From assembly GCA_947311745.1 (NCBI GenBank), contig CAMZLT010000029.1:1-17701 (forward strand): a stretch of DNA of 17,701 bases, in the 5' to 3' direction. The notes under the pieces were generated by a model. That model searched no databases and was not told the origin of the DNA. It was given only the letters and a program-made list of their open reading frames with translations. Below, in pieces: positions 6,861 to 14,272 of the stretch (position 1 is the stretch's first letter; each line of letters starts with the position of its first letter). A program made the position numbers and the translations under genes. The DNA is from an uncultured Flavobacteriaceae bacterium. GTDB lineage: Bacteria; Bacteroidota; Bacteroidia; Flavobacteriales; Flavobacteriaceae.

Positions 6861-6890
6861 TTGGTCGGATTCAAAAAATACGTAATTTTG
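6861..6890 (+). promoter_or_regulatory. candidate ctaA promoter
   Basis: TTG (6861-6863), a 19-bp spacer and TAATTTTG (6883-6890) fit the Bacteroidota -33/-7 pattern. The ATG is 17 bases past the -7 element, so the leader would be about 10-12 nt. Confidence 0.65.
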
Positions 6891-6906
6891 GAGAAAATTT
6901 TAATAC

Positions 6907-7980
6907 ATGTCTGAAATTTCAAAAAAAGATGCCTTACAAATTGCAAAATGGTTGTTAATAGGATGTAGCTTAGTAGCGATAATGGTTTTGGTTGGAGGTA
7001 TTACGCGTTTGACACATTCAGGGTTGTCTATGGTAACTTGGAAGCCTGTAACAGGAGTGATCCCTCCTTTAAACGAAACGGAATGGCAAACAGAATTTAC
7101 GAAATACCAAACCTCGCCAGAGTATATAAAAAAAAATTACCATTTTACTTTAGAAGAATTTAAAGATATTTTCTTTTGGGAATACTTACATCGTTTAATT
7201 GGTAGGATAATGGGAATGGTGTTTTTACTTCCATTTATCTATTTTGTTATAAAAGGAAAAATAAAGAAAAAATGGTTACTCCGTAATTCTGTTGTTATGT
7301 TTTTGCTTGGAGGATTACAGGGGTTTGCGGGTTGGTATATGGTAAAAAGTGGTTTAATAGATAATCCAAATGTGAGTCATTTTAGGTTAGCAATTCATTT
7401 TATATTGGCTTTATTTTTGTTTTCATTTATTTTTTGGAATGTTTTATTATTACTTTTTCCTAAAAAAAACGTACAGGCTAAAGGGACAAAAAATATTTTT
7501 TCACTAGCTAAAGTACTTTTGTTTTTTACCACCATTCAATTTATTTACGGTGCATTTGTAGCAGGTTTGAAAGCAGGAAAAATGTATCCTACTTTTCCTA
7601 AAATGGGAACCGAATGGCTTCCTACTATAATTTCTGAAAACTTTAAAGAACAGGGTTGGTTTAGTTTGATTAATGATCCGTATGCTATACAATTTATACA
7701 TCGTTGGATGGCTGTAATTGTTTTAAGTATAACGATTTATTTATTTGTTTATGCAAGAAAACAATTTTTAACCTTACATCAAAAAAGAGCAATTAATTTA
7801 ATGTTAGCAGTAATTAGCTATCAATTTTTATTAGGTGTTTTTACCATTTTATATAGTGTGCCAGTAGTTTTAGGCGTTTTGCATCAATTTGGAGGATTTA
7901 TGTTTTTGATTAGCTTATTAGCTGTGGCATATTTTTTTAGCTCTACTACAAATGTAACGGATGAAAATTTGGTTAATTAG
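6907..7980 (+). CDS. ctaA: heme A synthase (COX15/CtaA family)
   Basis: A 357-residue polytopic inner-membrane protein with about eight helices in two similar halves. It converts heme O to heme A, the cofactor of aa3-type cytochrome oxidases. Visible marks are GGITRLTHSGLSMVTWKPVTG (within 30-50), EYLHRLIGR with H95, SHFRLAIHF with H158/H164, GAFVAGLKAG (215-224), FIHRW with H265 and LHQFGG with H326; the four histidines H95, H164, H265 and H326 sit where the heme ligands are expected. The long loop between helices 1 and 2 (about 50-90) and overall length indicate the COX15-like type rather than the short Bacillus CtaA. It has its own promoter; no oxidase or heme O synthase gene is adjacent here. 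Its stop is 82 bp from the convergent nuclease gene. Confidence 0.94.
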   Translation: MSEISKKDALQIAKWLLIGCSLVAIMVLVGGITRLTHSGLSMVTWKPVTGVIPPLNETEWQTEFTKYQTSPEYIKKNYHFTLEEFKDIFFWEYLHRLIGRIMGMVFLLPFIYFVIKGKIKKKWLLRNSVVMFLLGGLQGFAGWYMVKSGLIDNPNVSHFRLAIHFILALFLFSFIFWNVLLLLFPKKNVQAKGTKNIFSLAKVLLFFTTIQFIYGAFVAGLKAGKMYPTFPKMGTEWLPTIISENFKEQGWFSLINDPYAIQFIHRWMAVIVLSITIYLFVYARKQFLTLHQKRAINLMLAVISYQFLLGVFTILYSVPVVLGVLHQFGGFMFLISLLAVAYFFSSTTNVTDENLVN

Positions 7981-8062
7981 TCTGAAAAAATCATACATTA
8001 TTATGGTATTTGAAAATGTTCAAAATTGGGCTGCAATTAGCTTGCACATTTTTATTTATAGT

Positions 8063-9784
8063 TTATTTTTTAATTAATTTTCGGATTATTATCTTTCCTT
8101 TATTATTTGTGATTTGTATGAAATAAACTCCTGAATTTAGATGTTCAATATTAATAGTTTTAGTTGTACTATTAATTTTAAATGTTTGAATACGTTTACC
8201 ATAAATATTAAATAATTCAATACTATTAAAAGTAGAATTATCGATCTCAATATTTACTATTTTATTTGTTGGATTTGGATAAATTCTAACGTTATTTAGA
8301 TTATTATCTAAAAGGCTTAAGTTTGAATAAATTGAAAAATCAGCAACTATTGGGAAATGGTCTGAAGCACTACTTGTATTATTTTGATCTAAATTGTACA
8401 GTGCTAGTCTATCGGTAGGCATTTCTTCCGTTTGTAAGACGAAAGATTTTTCTTCATTAAGTACAGAACCTGTATATAGAATATAATCTAATTTTCCTGG
8501 GGGGAAATTTCCAGCAGCATCCGTGTCGCTTCTCCAAGAATAATACATGTTTATATCTGTTTGTAATGCTGTTGCACTTTTTAAATTTGAATGATCCCAA
8601 TCAGGAGAACTACCATTGCCATTTTCGTCTATTCCAGTTAATAATGATGTTAGTTGTTGCGAATAACCAACTAAATTTAAATCGCCTAAATATACTATTG
8701 GCGTATTAGTTGGTAAATCAATATTTCCGCCAGTTGTTTTAGCGTCAACTAAAAAATTATTCCAACCGTTTATTTCGTTTTGTCTTTCGGCATTGAGAGT
8801 TCCATAGTTTAAATGTGAGTTAACAAAAAGCAAATCTGTACCACCATATTCACTTGGTAAATTAATAAGTGTGGCATATTGTCTATAATCTACTGGATCT
8901 TCGTTTGTGAAATTTGTCCAATTATCTATTATTTCCCATTTTGAAATAATACCATAGTGAACGTACCAACCGTGACTTGTTCCTAAAGGTAGCCAATTAT
9001 CCATTAGGTTTTTTATCGTTGTATAATCAACCCAAAATTCTTGAAATGCAATAATATCAGGGTTTATAGCTTTAATGACTTTTTCAAAATGTGAGATTCT
9101 AGTTGCGTCATCTATTCCGTTACTTAGAGTGTTATAAGAGCAAACTCTAATATGATTACTTTGTTCTTTGTTTATTTCTATTGGTGTGTATTGAGTAGTA
9201 GGGGTATTGTCAAATGTATAAGTGATAAAGTTTCCTGTATTGGGAAGTCTGTCAGAATTAGTTCCGTTTTGCCAAAAAAGGCGTATTGTATTATTTGTAA
9301 ATAAAGGGTTTGTTCCGTCAGGAATCGAATTTCTATCGATGGCTATTTCAAATTCATTTGAAGTAACTGTAGGTGCAGATCTAAAACCAAAATTAGCAAA
9401 ACCTATTTGTTGGTTGCCACTACTATTATTAATATAAGCAAACCTTTCTTGAAATATAATACCTAATTCAGAACCAAAACCAGTTTGGATTAGATAACCA
9501 GTGTTTGCATTGTTATCCGTATCTATAAATAATCTTATATCTTGGGTAATTAAATCACTTGTTAATGAAAATTCATCGTTTGTTTTGATTTTGATATATA
9601 AATAATTGTTATCATTTGTTACTTGTGTTTCAAGTAAATCAATATCTGTTAAAGTTTCGTTTGTATCTGTGTATGTTACAACATTATTCCAGTCATCGTA
9701 TTTAGCATCTATTGATATAGCAGTGGATTGAGCAAAAATATTTAATGAGGATATTAAGATTAGGAATAGTAATGCGTTTTTCAT
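8063..9784 (-). CDS. secreted endonuclease/exonuclease/phosphatase-family protein with T9SS sorting domain
   Basis: 573 residues. Residues 1-19 are a signal peptide (MK, hydrophobic core, cleavage near FAQ-S). About 20-200 form a beta-rich domain resembling CBM9/DOMON-like modules (IDAKYDDWNNV, LFIDTDNNANTGY). Residues 211-485 are an EEP-fold phosphoesterase with its catalytic set: N218 (CSYNTL), E249 (FQEF), H324 (NSHLN), D368 and N370 (GDLNL), D433 (KLDYIL) and D475-H476 (SDHFP). Residues from about 495 (VRIYPNPTNKIVNIEI to GVYFIQI and KLIKK) are a type A T9SS C-terminal sorting domain, so it should be exported across the outer membrane and attached or released. DNA, phospholipid or another phosphoester could be the substrate; extracellular nuclease is my favoured guess. 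It lies 102 bp downstream of rmuC on the same strand; no TAnnTTTG promoter is seen between them. Confidence 0.88.
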   Translation of the reverse strand: MKNALLFLILISSLNIFAQSTAISIDAKYDDWNNVVTYTDTNETLTDIDLLETQVTNDNNYLYIKIKTNDEFSLTSDLITQDIRLFIDTDNNANTGYLIQTGFGSELGIIFQERFAYINNSSGNQQIGFANFGFRSAPTVTSNEFEIAIDRNSIPDGTNPLFTNNTIRLFWQNGTNSDRLPNTGNFITYTFDNTPTTQYTPIEINKEQSNHIRVCSYNTLSNGIDDATRISHFEKVIKAINPDIIAFQEFWVDYTTIKNLMDNWLPLGTSHGWYVHYGIISKWEIIDNWTNFTNEDPVDYRQYATLINLPSEYGGTDLLFVNSHLNYGTLNAERQNEINGWNNFLVDAKTTGGNIDLPTNTPIVYLGDLNLVGYSQQLTSLLTGIDENGNGSSPDWDHSNLKSATALQTDINMYYSWRSDTDAAGNFPPGKLDYILYTGSVLNEEKSFVLQTEEMPTDRLALYNLDQNNTSSASDHFPIVADFSIYSNLSLLDNNLNNVRIYPNPTNKIVNIEIDNSTFNSIELFNIYGKRIQTFKINSTTKTINIEHLNSGVYFIQITNNKGKIIIRKLIKK

Positions 9785-9886
9785 GATGTCTTTTTCGTTA
9801 TTTAATGGATTGTTTTTTATGTTATAATGTATTAGGTATTCATACTAAAACTGATTTTTTTTGGTTTGTTATAGGAATTGTAATAA

Positions 9887-11278
9887 TTACTCCTCACTAG
9901 CACGATTTAAAAAATTTTCAGGTAATTGTTTTTTTGCTTTTGCTCCGAGTTTTTTTATTTTTTCAACACTAACTATTAAGTTTCCACGACCTTCGAATAA
10001 TTTGTTCATTGCACCTTTGTATTCGTTTTTTGCATCGTCCATTTTTTTACCAACTTTGGTTAAATCTTGAATTAAGCCTTCGAATTTATCGTATAAAGCA
10101 CCAGCTTGTCTTGCAATTTCAATAGCATTTCGTTGTTGTTTTTCGTTGTTCCACATAGAATCTATTGTGCGTAAAGTTGCTAAAAGTGTGGAAGGTGTAA
10201 CGATAACAATATTTTTCTCAAATGCTTTGTTGTATAGTTGATTATCGTAATTAGATGCTATAGCAAAAGCAGGTTCGATAGGGACAAAAAGTAATACAAA
10301 ATCAGGTGATTCCATTTGATATAAATCCTCGTATTTTTTCGCACTAAGTTGTGTTACGTGTCTGTTTAGTGATAAAATATGTTCTTTTAAAAATAATTCT
10401 CTATCCGATTCTTTCTCGGTATTTACAAATTTTTCGTAGGCGGTTAATGAAACTTTTGAGTCGATTATCATTTTTTTATTTCCAGGTAAATGAATGATAA
10501 CATCAGGTCGTAAACGTTGTTTATCACCATCATTTACAGTAAAACTTTTTTCTAACTCGTATTCTCTACCTTTTTCTAGGCCAGATTTTTCTAAAACACG
10601 TTCTAAAATAAGTCCCCCCCAATTCCCTTGTGTTTTGCTATCACCTTTTAGGGCTTTGGTTAAATTTGTTGCTTCGGTACTGATTTTTATATTTTGTTCG
10701 TGTAGTGTTTTTAATTGTTCGCCAAGAGCAATGTGTCGTTCAAAATTCTCTTTGTTACTTATTTCTACTTTCTGTTCAAAAATTTGAATTTTTTCTTGTA
10801 GTGGATTTAATATTTGTTTTAAATTTTCTTTATTTTGTTGTGTGAATTTTGAGGATTTTTCTTCTAATATTTTGTTGGCAAGATTTTCAAATTCTTTAGT
10901 GAATTTATCTTGTAATTTTTCCACTTCTTGTTTGTTTTCGGTTAGTTTTTCATTAGTGTTTTTTAGGTTTAATTCCGCTTGAGATAATAAAATAGCTAAA
11001 TTTTCTTTTTCATTCCTAAGGGTGTTTTTTTCCGTTTTAAGTTCATGAAAAGATTTTTCAACCGATTCTTTGTCTTGTTGTACGATTTCTTTATACTCTT
11101 GAAATTGTTTTTGTGTAGTGGTTTTGTATTCTTGAAACTGTTTTTCACTTTGTGTAATTCGTTCTTTAAAAGATGCAGTCTCTTTTTCAAATTTTAATTT
11201 TGTGATGTATTTTCCTAGAAAAAAACCAATAATTCCTAAAATAACAGCAATAACAGATAAGGTAATTTCAATATTCAT
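9887..11278 (-). CDS. rmuC: DNA recombination protein RmuC
   Basis: 463 residues. One N-terminal membrane helix (about 5-23), then a long charged coiled coil (about 28-205), then the RmuC domain (about 208-445) with GDSKTQGNWGGLILERVLEKSGL, RLRPDVIIHLP, MIIDSKVSL and FVPIEPAFAIA. D259 with D273-x-K275 resembles a PD-(D/E)xK nuclease core. In E. coli RmuC limits inversion at short inverted repeats and acts in DNA recombination; the biochemical activity is inferred from the fold. Residues 45-66 contain a duplicated 11-residue block (EKQFQEYKTTT then QKQFQEYKEIV), a hendecad-like coiled-coil repeat. It diverges from hmgA and is followed by the secreted nuclease gene. The ATG at 11276-11278 is supported by the membrane helix beginning at once and by a TAnnTTTG motif 17 bp upstream. 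Confidence 0.94.
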   Translation of the reverse strand: MNIEITLSVIAVILGIIGFFLGKYITKLKFEKETASFKERITQSEKQFQEYKTTTQKQFQEYKEIVQQDKESVEKSFHELKTEKNTLRNEKENLAILLSQAELNLKNTNEKLTENKQEVEKLQDKFTKEFENLANKILEEKSSKFTQQNKENLKQILNPLQEKIQIFEQKVEISNKENFERHIALGEQLKTLHEQNIKISTEATNLTKALKGDSKTQGNWGGLILERVLEKSGLEKGREYELEKSFTVNDGDKQRLRPDVIIHLPGNKKMIIDSKVSLTAYEKFVNTEKESDRELFLKEHILSLNRHVTQLSAKKYEDLYQMESPDFVLLFVPIEPAFAIASNYDNQLYNKAFEKNIVIVTPSTLLATLRTIDSMWNNEKQQRNAIEIARQAGALYDKFEGLIQDLTKVGKKMDDAKNEYKGAMNKLFEGRGNLIVSVEKIKKLGAKAKKQLPENFLNRASEE

Positions 11279-11295
11279 TATGTATAAATTGAGTT

Positions 11296-11303
11296 CAAAT
11301 GTA
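11296..11303 (-). promoter_or_regulatory. candidate rmuC promoter, -7 element
   Basis: Minus strand TACATTTG matches TAnnTTTG and ends 17 bases before the rmuC ATG. No TTTG is seen at the -33 spacing. Confidence 0.5.
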
Positions 11304-11351
11304 GCTAAAATATAAGAAATATTATAAAAGTATTTTTTTCTTTGTTAACAA

Positions 11352-11383
11352 TTTGATATTCTATTTTAAAATAAGTATCTTTA
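11352..11383 (+). promoter_or_regulatory. candidate hmgA-hppD promoter
   Basis: TTTG (11352-11355), a 20-bp spacer and TATCTTTA (11376-11383; one mismatch to TAnnTTTG) fit the family pattern. It predicts a leader of about 135 nt before hmgA, holding the repeated tgattaag boxes. Confidence 0.5.
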
Positions 11384-11452
11384 CCACTGAAAATTTTATA
11401 TAAACAGACTATATGCTTTTTTTTAGAGATATATTATATTTTATAGTTGTAA

Positions 11453-11480
11453 TGATTAAGCGTAATCCTGAGTGATTAAG
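11453..11480. promoter_or_regulatory. paired TGATTAAG boxes upstream of hmgA, possible operator
   Basis: TGATTAAG occurs at 11453-11460 and again at 11473-11480, exactly 20 bp apart (two helical turns). The first box also forms an inverted repeat GATTA-N4-TAATC (11454-11467). This is 45-70 bp before the hmgA ATG and downstream of the predicted promoter, a position suited to a repressor. The binding protein is unknown. Confidence 0.3.
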
Positions 11481-11524
11481 TCCTTTTGTTGTAAAAGTAA
11501 AGTATAATTTATAAAATAAAAAAA

Positions 11525-12682
11525 ATGTCAAGATATCATAGTTTAGGTAAAATTCCACCTAAAAGACACACTACTTTTAAAAAAGACGATGGTAGTTTGT
11601 ATCAAGAAGAATTATTCGGAACAGCTGGATTTGCAGGAAAATCCTCTTTAATTTACCATTTATATCCTCCAACAGTAGTTTCCGAAATTGTAAAAGTTGG
11701 TGATGTAATGCCAAAAATTGCAGTTGAAAAAAACATGAAAGCTTTAAGTTTTAAAGGTTTTTCATTAAAACCAGAATACGATTTTCTTAAAAGTCGTAAA
11801 ACACTTTTTGTAAATGCCGATATGCACATTGGTTTAGCTGCACCAAAATCCTTTTCAAAAGATTATTTTTATCGCAATTCCGATGCGGATGAAATGCTTT
11901 TTATTCATGAAGGGTCGGGAACTTTACGTACCATGTATGGAAATTTAAATTTTAAATATGGTGATTATTTAATAATTCCGAAAGGAACTACGTACCAAAT
12001 AGATTTTGATACTGAAAATAATCGTATTTTGTATATTGAATCGTTTTCAGAAATAACTACACCAAAACGTTATCGTAATAATTACGGACAATTATTAGAG
12101 CATTCGCCATTTTGTGAACGAGATTTTAGATTACCAAAAGATTTAAAAACACACGACGAAAAAGGTGAATTTGTTATTTTTTCAAAAAAACAAGGTGTTA
12201 TGTGGCGTTATACACATACGAATCATCCTTTTGATGTAGTTGGTTGGGATGGGTTTAATTATCCGTATGCTTTTTCCATTCATGATTTTGAACCAATAAC
12301 AGGTCGTATTCATTTACCACCACCAATTCATCAACAATGGGAAGCTGCTGGTTTTGTAGTATGTTCTTTTGTGCCAAGATTGTATGATTATCATCCAAAA
12401 TCTATTCCTGCACCATATCACCATTCTAATATAGATTCCGAAGAAATTTTATATTATGTAGATGGAGATTTTATGAGCAGAAACAATATTGAAAAAGGAC
12501 AAATAACCTTACATCCAGGAGGAATTCCTCATGGTCCACATCCCGGAGCAATTGAGAGAAGTGTTGGTAAAAAAGAAACAGGTGAACTAGCAGTAATGAT
12601 TGACCCATTTAGACCAATTTCTATAACAGAAGAGGCTCTAAATTTAGAAGTGGATGATTATTATAAAAGTTGGTTAATTTAA
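11525..12682 (+). CDS. hmgA: homogentisate 1,2-dioxygenase
   Basis: 385 residues, the shorter form seen in Bacteroidota (proteobacterial and animal enzymes are about 430-445). It opens the ring of homogentisate to maleylacetoacetate using Fe(II) and O2, in the cytosol. Expected iron ligands are H300 and E306 (in HHSNIDSEE, the same H-x5-E spacing as human H335/E341) and H336 (in GGIPHGPHPG, equivalent to human H371). The N-terminal segment with SLIYHLYPPT and the cupin strands FIHEGSGTLRTMYGNLNFKYGDYLIIPKGT (within 126-155) are also typical. It is the first gene of a two-gene unit; hppD, which makes its substrate, starts 62 bp downstream. Maleylacetoacetate isomerase and fumarylacetoacetase genes are not in this window. 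Confidence 0.95.
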   Translation: MSRYHSLGKIPPKRHTTFKKDDGSLYQEELFGTAGFAGKSSLIYHLYPPTVVSEIVKVGDVMPKIAVEKNMKALSFKGFSLKPEYDFLKSRKTLFVNADMHIGLAAPKSFSKDYFYRNSDADEMLFIHEGSGTLRTMYGNLNFKYGDYLIIPKGTTYQIDFDTENNRILYIESFSEITTPKRYRNNYGQLLEHSPFCERDFRLPKDLKTHDEKGEFVIFSKKQGVMWRYTHTNHPFDVVGWDGFNYPYAFSIHDFEPITGRIHLPPPIHQQWEAAGFVVCSFVPRLYDYHPKSIPAPYHHSNIDSEEILYYVDGDFMSRNNIEKGQITLHPGGIPHGPHPGAIERSVGKKETGELAVMIDPFRPISITEEALNLEVDDYYKSWLI

Positions 12683-12692
12683 TAATGTAGAA

Positions 12693-12727
12693 AAGGAATT
12701 GTTAACATATTACAATAACAATTCCTT
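12693..12727 (+). other. intercistronic RNA stem-loop between hmgA and hppD
   Basis: Arms aaggaattgtta (12693-12704) and taacaattcctt (12716-12727) are a perfect 12-bp inverted repeat with an 11-base loop. There is no T-run after it (atataaaaaa follows), so it is a poor intrinsic terminator. It ends 17 bases before the hppD ATG. It may act in RNA processing or in setting the hmgA to hppD expression ratio. Confidence 0.7.
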
Positions 12728-12744
12728 ATATAAAAAATAGAAAT

Positions 12745-13908
12745 ATGAGTAATTTAAAAAATATTGAAAATTTTGAATATGGCTTGGATAAAATTTTTCC
12801 TGAAGCCGAGGATTTCCTTCCAATTATGGGGACAGATTACGTTGAGTATTACGTTGGTAATGCAAAACAAGCAGCACACTTTTATAAAACCGCTTTAGGT
12901 TTTCAGTCTTTGGCATATGCAGGATTAGAAACAGGTGTTAAAGATCGTACAAGTTATGTTTTGGTACAAGATAAAATAAAATTAGTATTGACATCACCGA
13001 TGCCTACTAGTGATGGTTCTAATAACGAAATTTTTGAACATATTGCAAAACACGGCGATGGTGTAAAGGTAATTGCTCTTTGGGTCGCAGATGCTAAAAA
13101 ATCTTGGGAAGAAACCACAAAACGAGGTGCAAAATCGTATTTTGAACCAAGAATTGAAAAAGATGAGCATGGAGATGTGGTTAAAGCAGGAATCCATACT
13201 TACGGAGATACAGTACATATTTTTGTGGAAAGAAAAAATTACAAAGGAACTTTTTTACCAGGTTTTACAAAATGGGAAAGTCATTATAATCCACCAAGTT
13301 GCGGTTTAAAATACATCGATCATATGGTTGGAAACGTAGATTGGGGACAAATGAATGTCTGGGGAAAATTTTATCGTGATGTTATGGGGTTTGCACAATT
13401 AATTTCTTTTGACGATAAAGATATTTCTACAGAATATACTGCACTGATGAGTAAAGTAATGACAAACGGAAATGGTAGAATAAAATTCCCTATTAACGAA
13501 CCAGCAGAAGGTAAAAAGAAATCGCAAATTGAAGAATATCTTGATTTTTATAAAGGTGCAGGGGTACAACATATTGCTGTTGCAACCGATGATATTGTTT
13601 TTACTGTTTCGGAAATGAAAAAGCGTGGTGTAGAATTTTTATATGTTCCAGGTGCGTACTATGATACTGTTAGTGATAGGGTAGGAGAGATTGCAGAAAA
13701 TATGGATGTACTTAAAAAACATGGAATTATGGTTGATAGAGATGACGAAGGTTATTTATTGCAAATTTTTACCAAACCATTAACCGATAGACCAACTTTA
13801 TTTTTTGAAATTATTCAGCGAAAAGGAGCACAATCTTTTGGTAAAGGTAACTTTAAAGCTTTATTCGAATCTATCGAAGCGGAACAAGCTCGTAGAGGAA
13901 CATTATAA
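12745..13908 (+). CDS. hppD: 4-hydroxyphenylpyruvate dioxygenase
   Basis: 387 residues, two vicinal-oxygen-chelate domains (about 28-165 and 187-365). It converts 4-hydroxyphenylpyruvate to homogentisate with Fe(II), O2, decarboxylation and side-chain migration. The iron triad is present: H193 (YIDHMVGNV), H276 (GVQHIAVAT) and E355 (TLFFEIIQR). The C-terminal gating helix SFGKGNFKALFESIEAEQ (364-381) is characteristic of HPPD. The N-terminal domain keeps VEYYVGNAKQAAHFYKTALGF. No promoter motif is seen in the 62-bp gap after hmgA, so co-transcription is likely. A strong terminator follows. Confidence 0.97.
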   Translation: MSNLKNIENFEYGLDKIFPEAEDFLPIMGTDYVEYYVGNAKQAAHFYKTALGFQSLAYAGLETGVKDRTSYVLVQDKIKLVLTSPMPTSDGSNNEIFEHIAKHGDGVKVIALWVADAKKSWEETTKRGAKSYFEPRIEKDEHGDVVKAGIHTYGDTVHIFVERKNYKGTFLPGFTKWESHYNPPSCGLKYIDHMVGNVDWGQMNVWGKFYRDVMGFAQLISFDDKDISTEYTALMSKVMTNGNGRIKFPINEPAEGKKKSQIEEYLDFYKGAGVQHIAVATDDIVFTVSEMKKRGVEFLYVPGAYYDTVSDRVGEIAENMDVLKKHGIMVDRDDEGYLLQIFTKPLTDRPTLFFEIIQRKGAQSFGKGNFKALFESIEAEQARRGTL

Positions 13909-13929
13909 ACAAAAAGCGAATTGTATTGT

Positions 13930-13965
13930 AAAACTCCTAAGATTTTTTCTTAGGAGTTTTATTTT
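13930..13965 (+). terminator. terminator of the hmgA-hppD unit
   Basis: Arms aaaactcctaaga (13930-13942) and tcttaggagtttt (13948-13960) are a perfect 13-bp inverted repeat with a T5 loop, ending in T4-A-T4. It lies 22 bp after the hppD stop. The flanking A and T runs also allow function from the minus strand. Confidence 0.9.
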
Positions 13966-14116
13966 ATTGGTTTTTTGGTCGTTATAAAGGTTGGATATTA
14001 TCAAAATAATTCAATAAAGAAATTTTATTTTTTTGCATAAAATACCTGTATTGATAATGGACTTTATAAATATGCCTAAACTTCGGTTAAGTATGGATTT
14101 TAGCATTAAATATATA

Positions 14117-14131
14117 TTGTTGTAAACAGGC
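14117..14131 (+). repeat. left copy of an inverted GTTGTAAACA box
   Basis: ttgttgtaaacaggc. Its last 13 bases (14119-14131) match the reverse complement of 14869-14881 (gcttgtttacaac) at 12 of 13 positions. The two copies face each other across the unknown membrane gene, about 740 bp apart. Confidence 0.6.
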
Positions 14132-14165
14132 TTTTTAAGCGTTATTTTCTTTTATGCGCTTATAC

Positions 14166-14270
14166 CGTAAAGATAAAGACCGAAAAAACTCACGTACTTC
14201 TTGATTGCCTTTCGAAGAGAACATTGTTAGTTTACCAAAATAGATAAAGTGAAAAGTCTTTATCTTTCCG
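14166..14270. repeat. 105-bp element with 15-bp terminal inverted repeats
   Basis: CGTAAAGATAAAGAC (14166-14180) and GTCTTTATCTTTCCG (14256-14270) are inverted copies with 14 of 15 matches, separated by 75 bp. The right arm ends two bases from the stop codon of the membrane gene. It could be a small non-autonomous (MITE-like) element or a large 3' hairpin; no clear target-site duplication is seen. On the minus strand the element is open throughout in the same frame as the upstream gene. Confidence 0.6.
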
Positions 14271-14272
14271 TA

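Larger units (their letters stand above)
13966..14272. other. 307-bp intergenic stretch without a convincing gene
   Basis: Between the hppD terminator and the minus-strand membrane gene. It holds a ttgttgtaaacaggc box (14117-14131), an inverted-repeat element (14166-14270) and a short reading frame on the minus strand (14135-14272), treated separately. The first 150 bp (13966-14116) show no ORF, RNA gene or promoter that I can support. Confidence 0.6.

Noticed and set aside
7981..8062. Bidirectional terminator between ctaA and the secreted nuclease gene
   Set aside because: Only a 5-bp inverted repeat (tgcaa/ttgca) with a short loop is visible, which is too weak to call.
13073..13309. Plus- and minus-strand ORFs inside hppD
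   Set aside because: They overlap the conserved HPPD frame and have no independent signals.
2296..13908. Functional operon link between fumC and hmgA-hppD, because tyrosine breakdown yields fumarate
   Set aside because: They are 8 kb apart with several promoters, terminators and opposite-strand genes between them.
14166..14270. Insertion sequence
   Set aside because: At 105 bp it is far too short to encode a transposase and shows no clear target-site duplication; at most it is a non-autonomous element.
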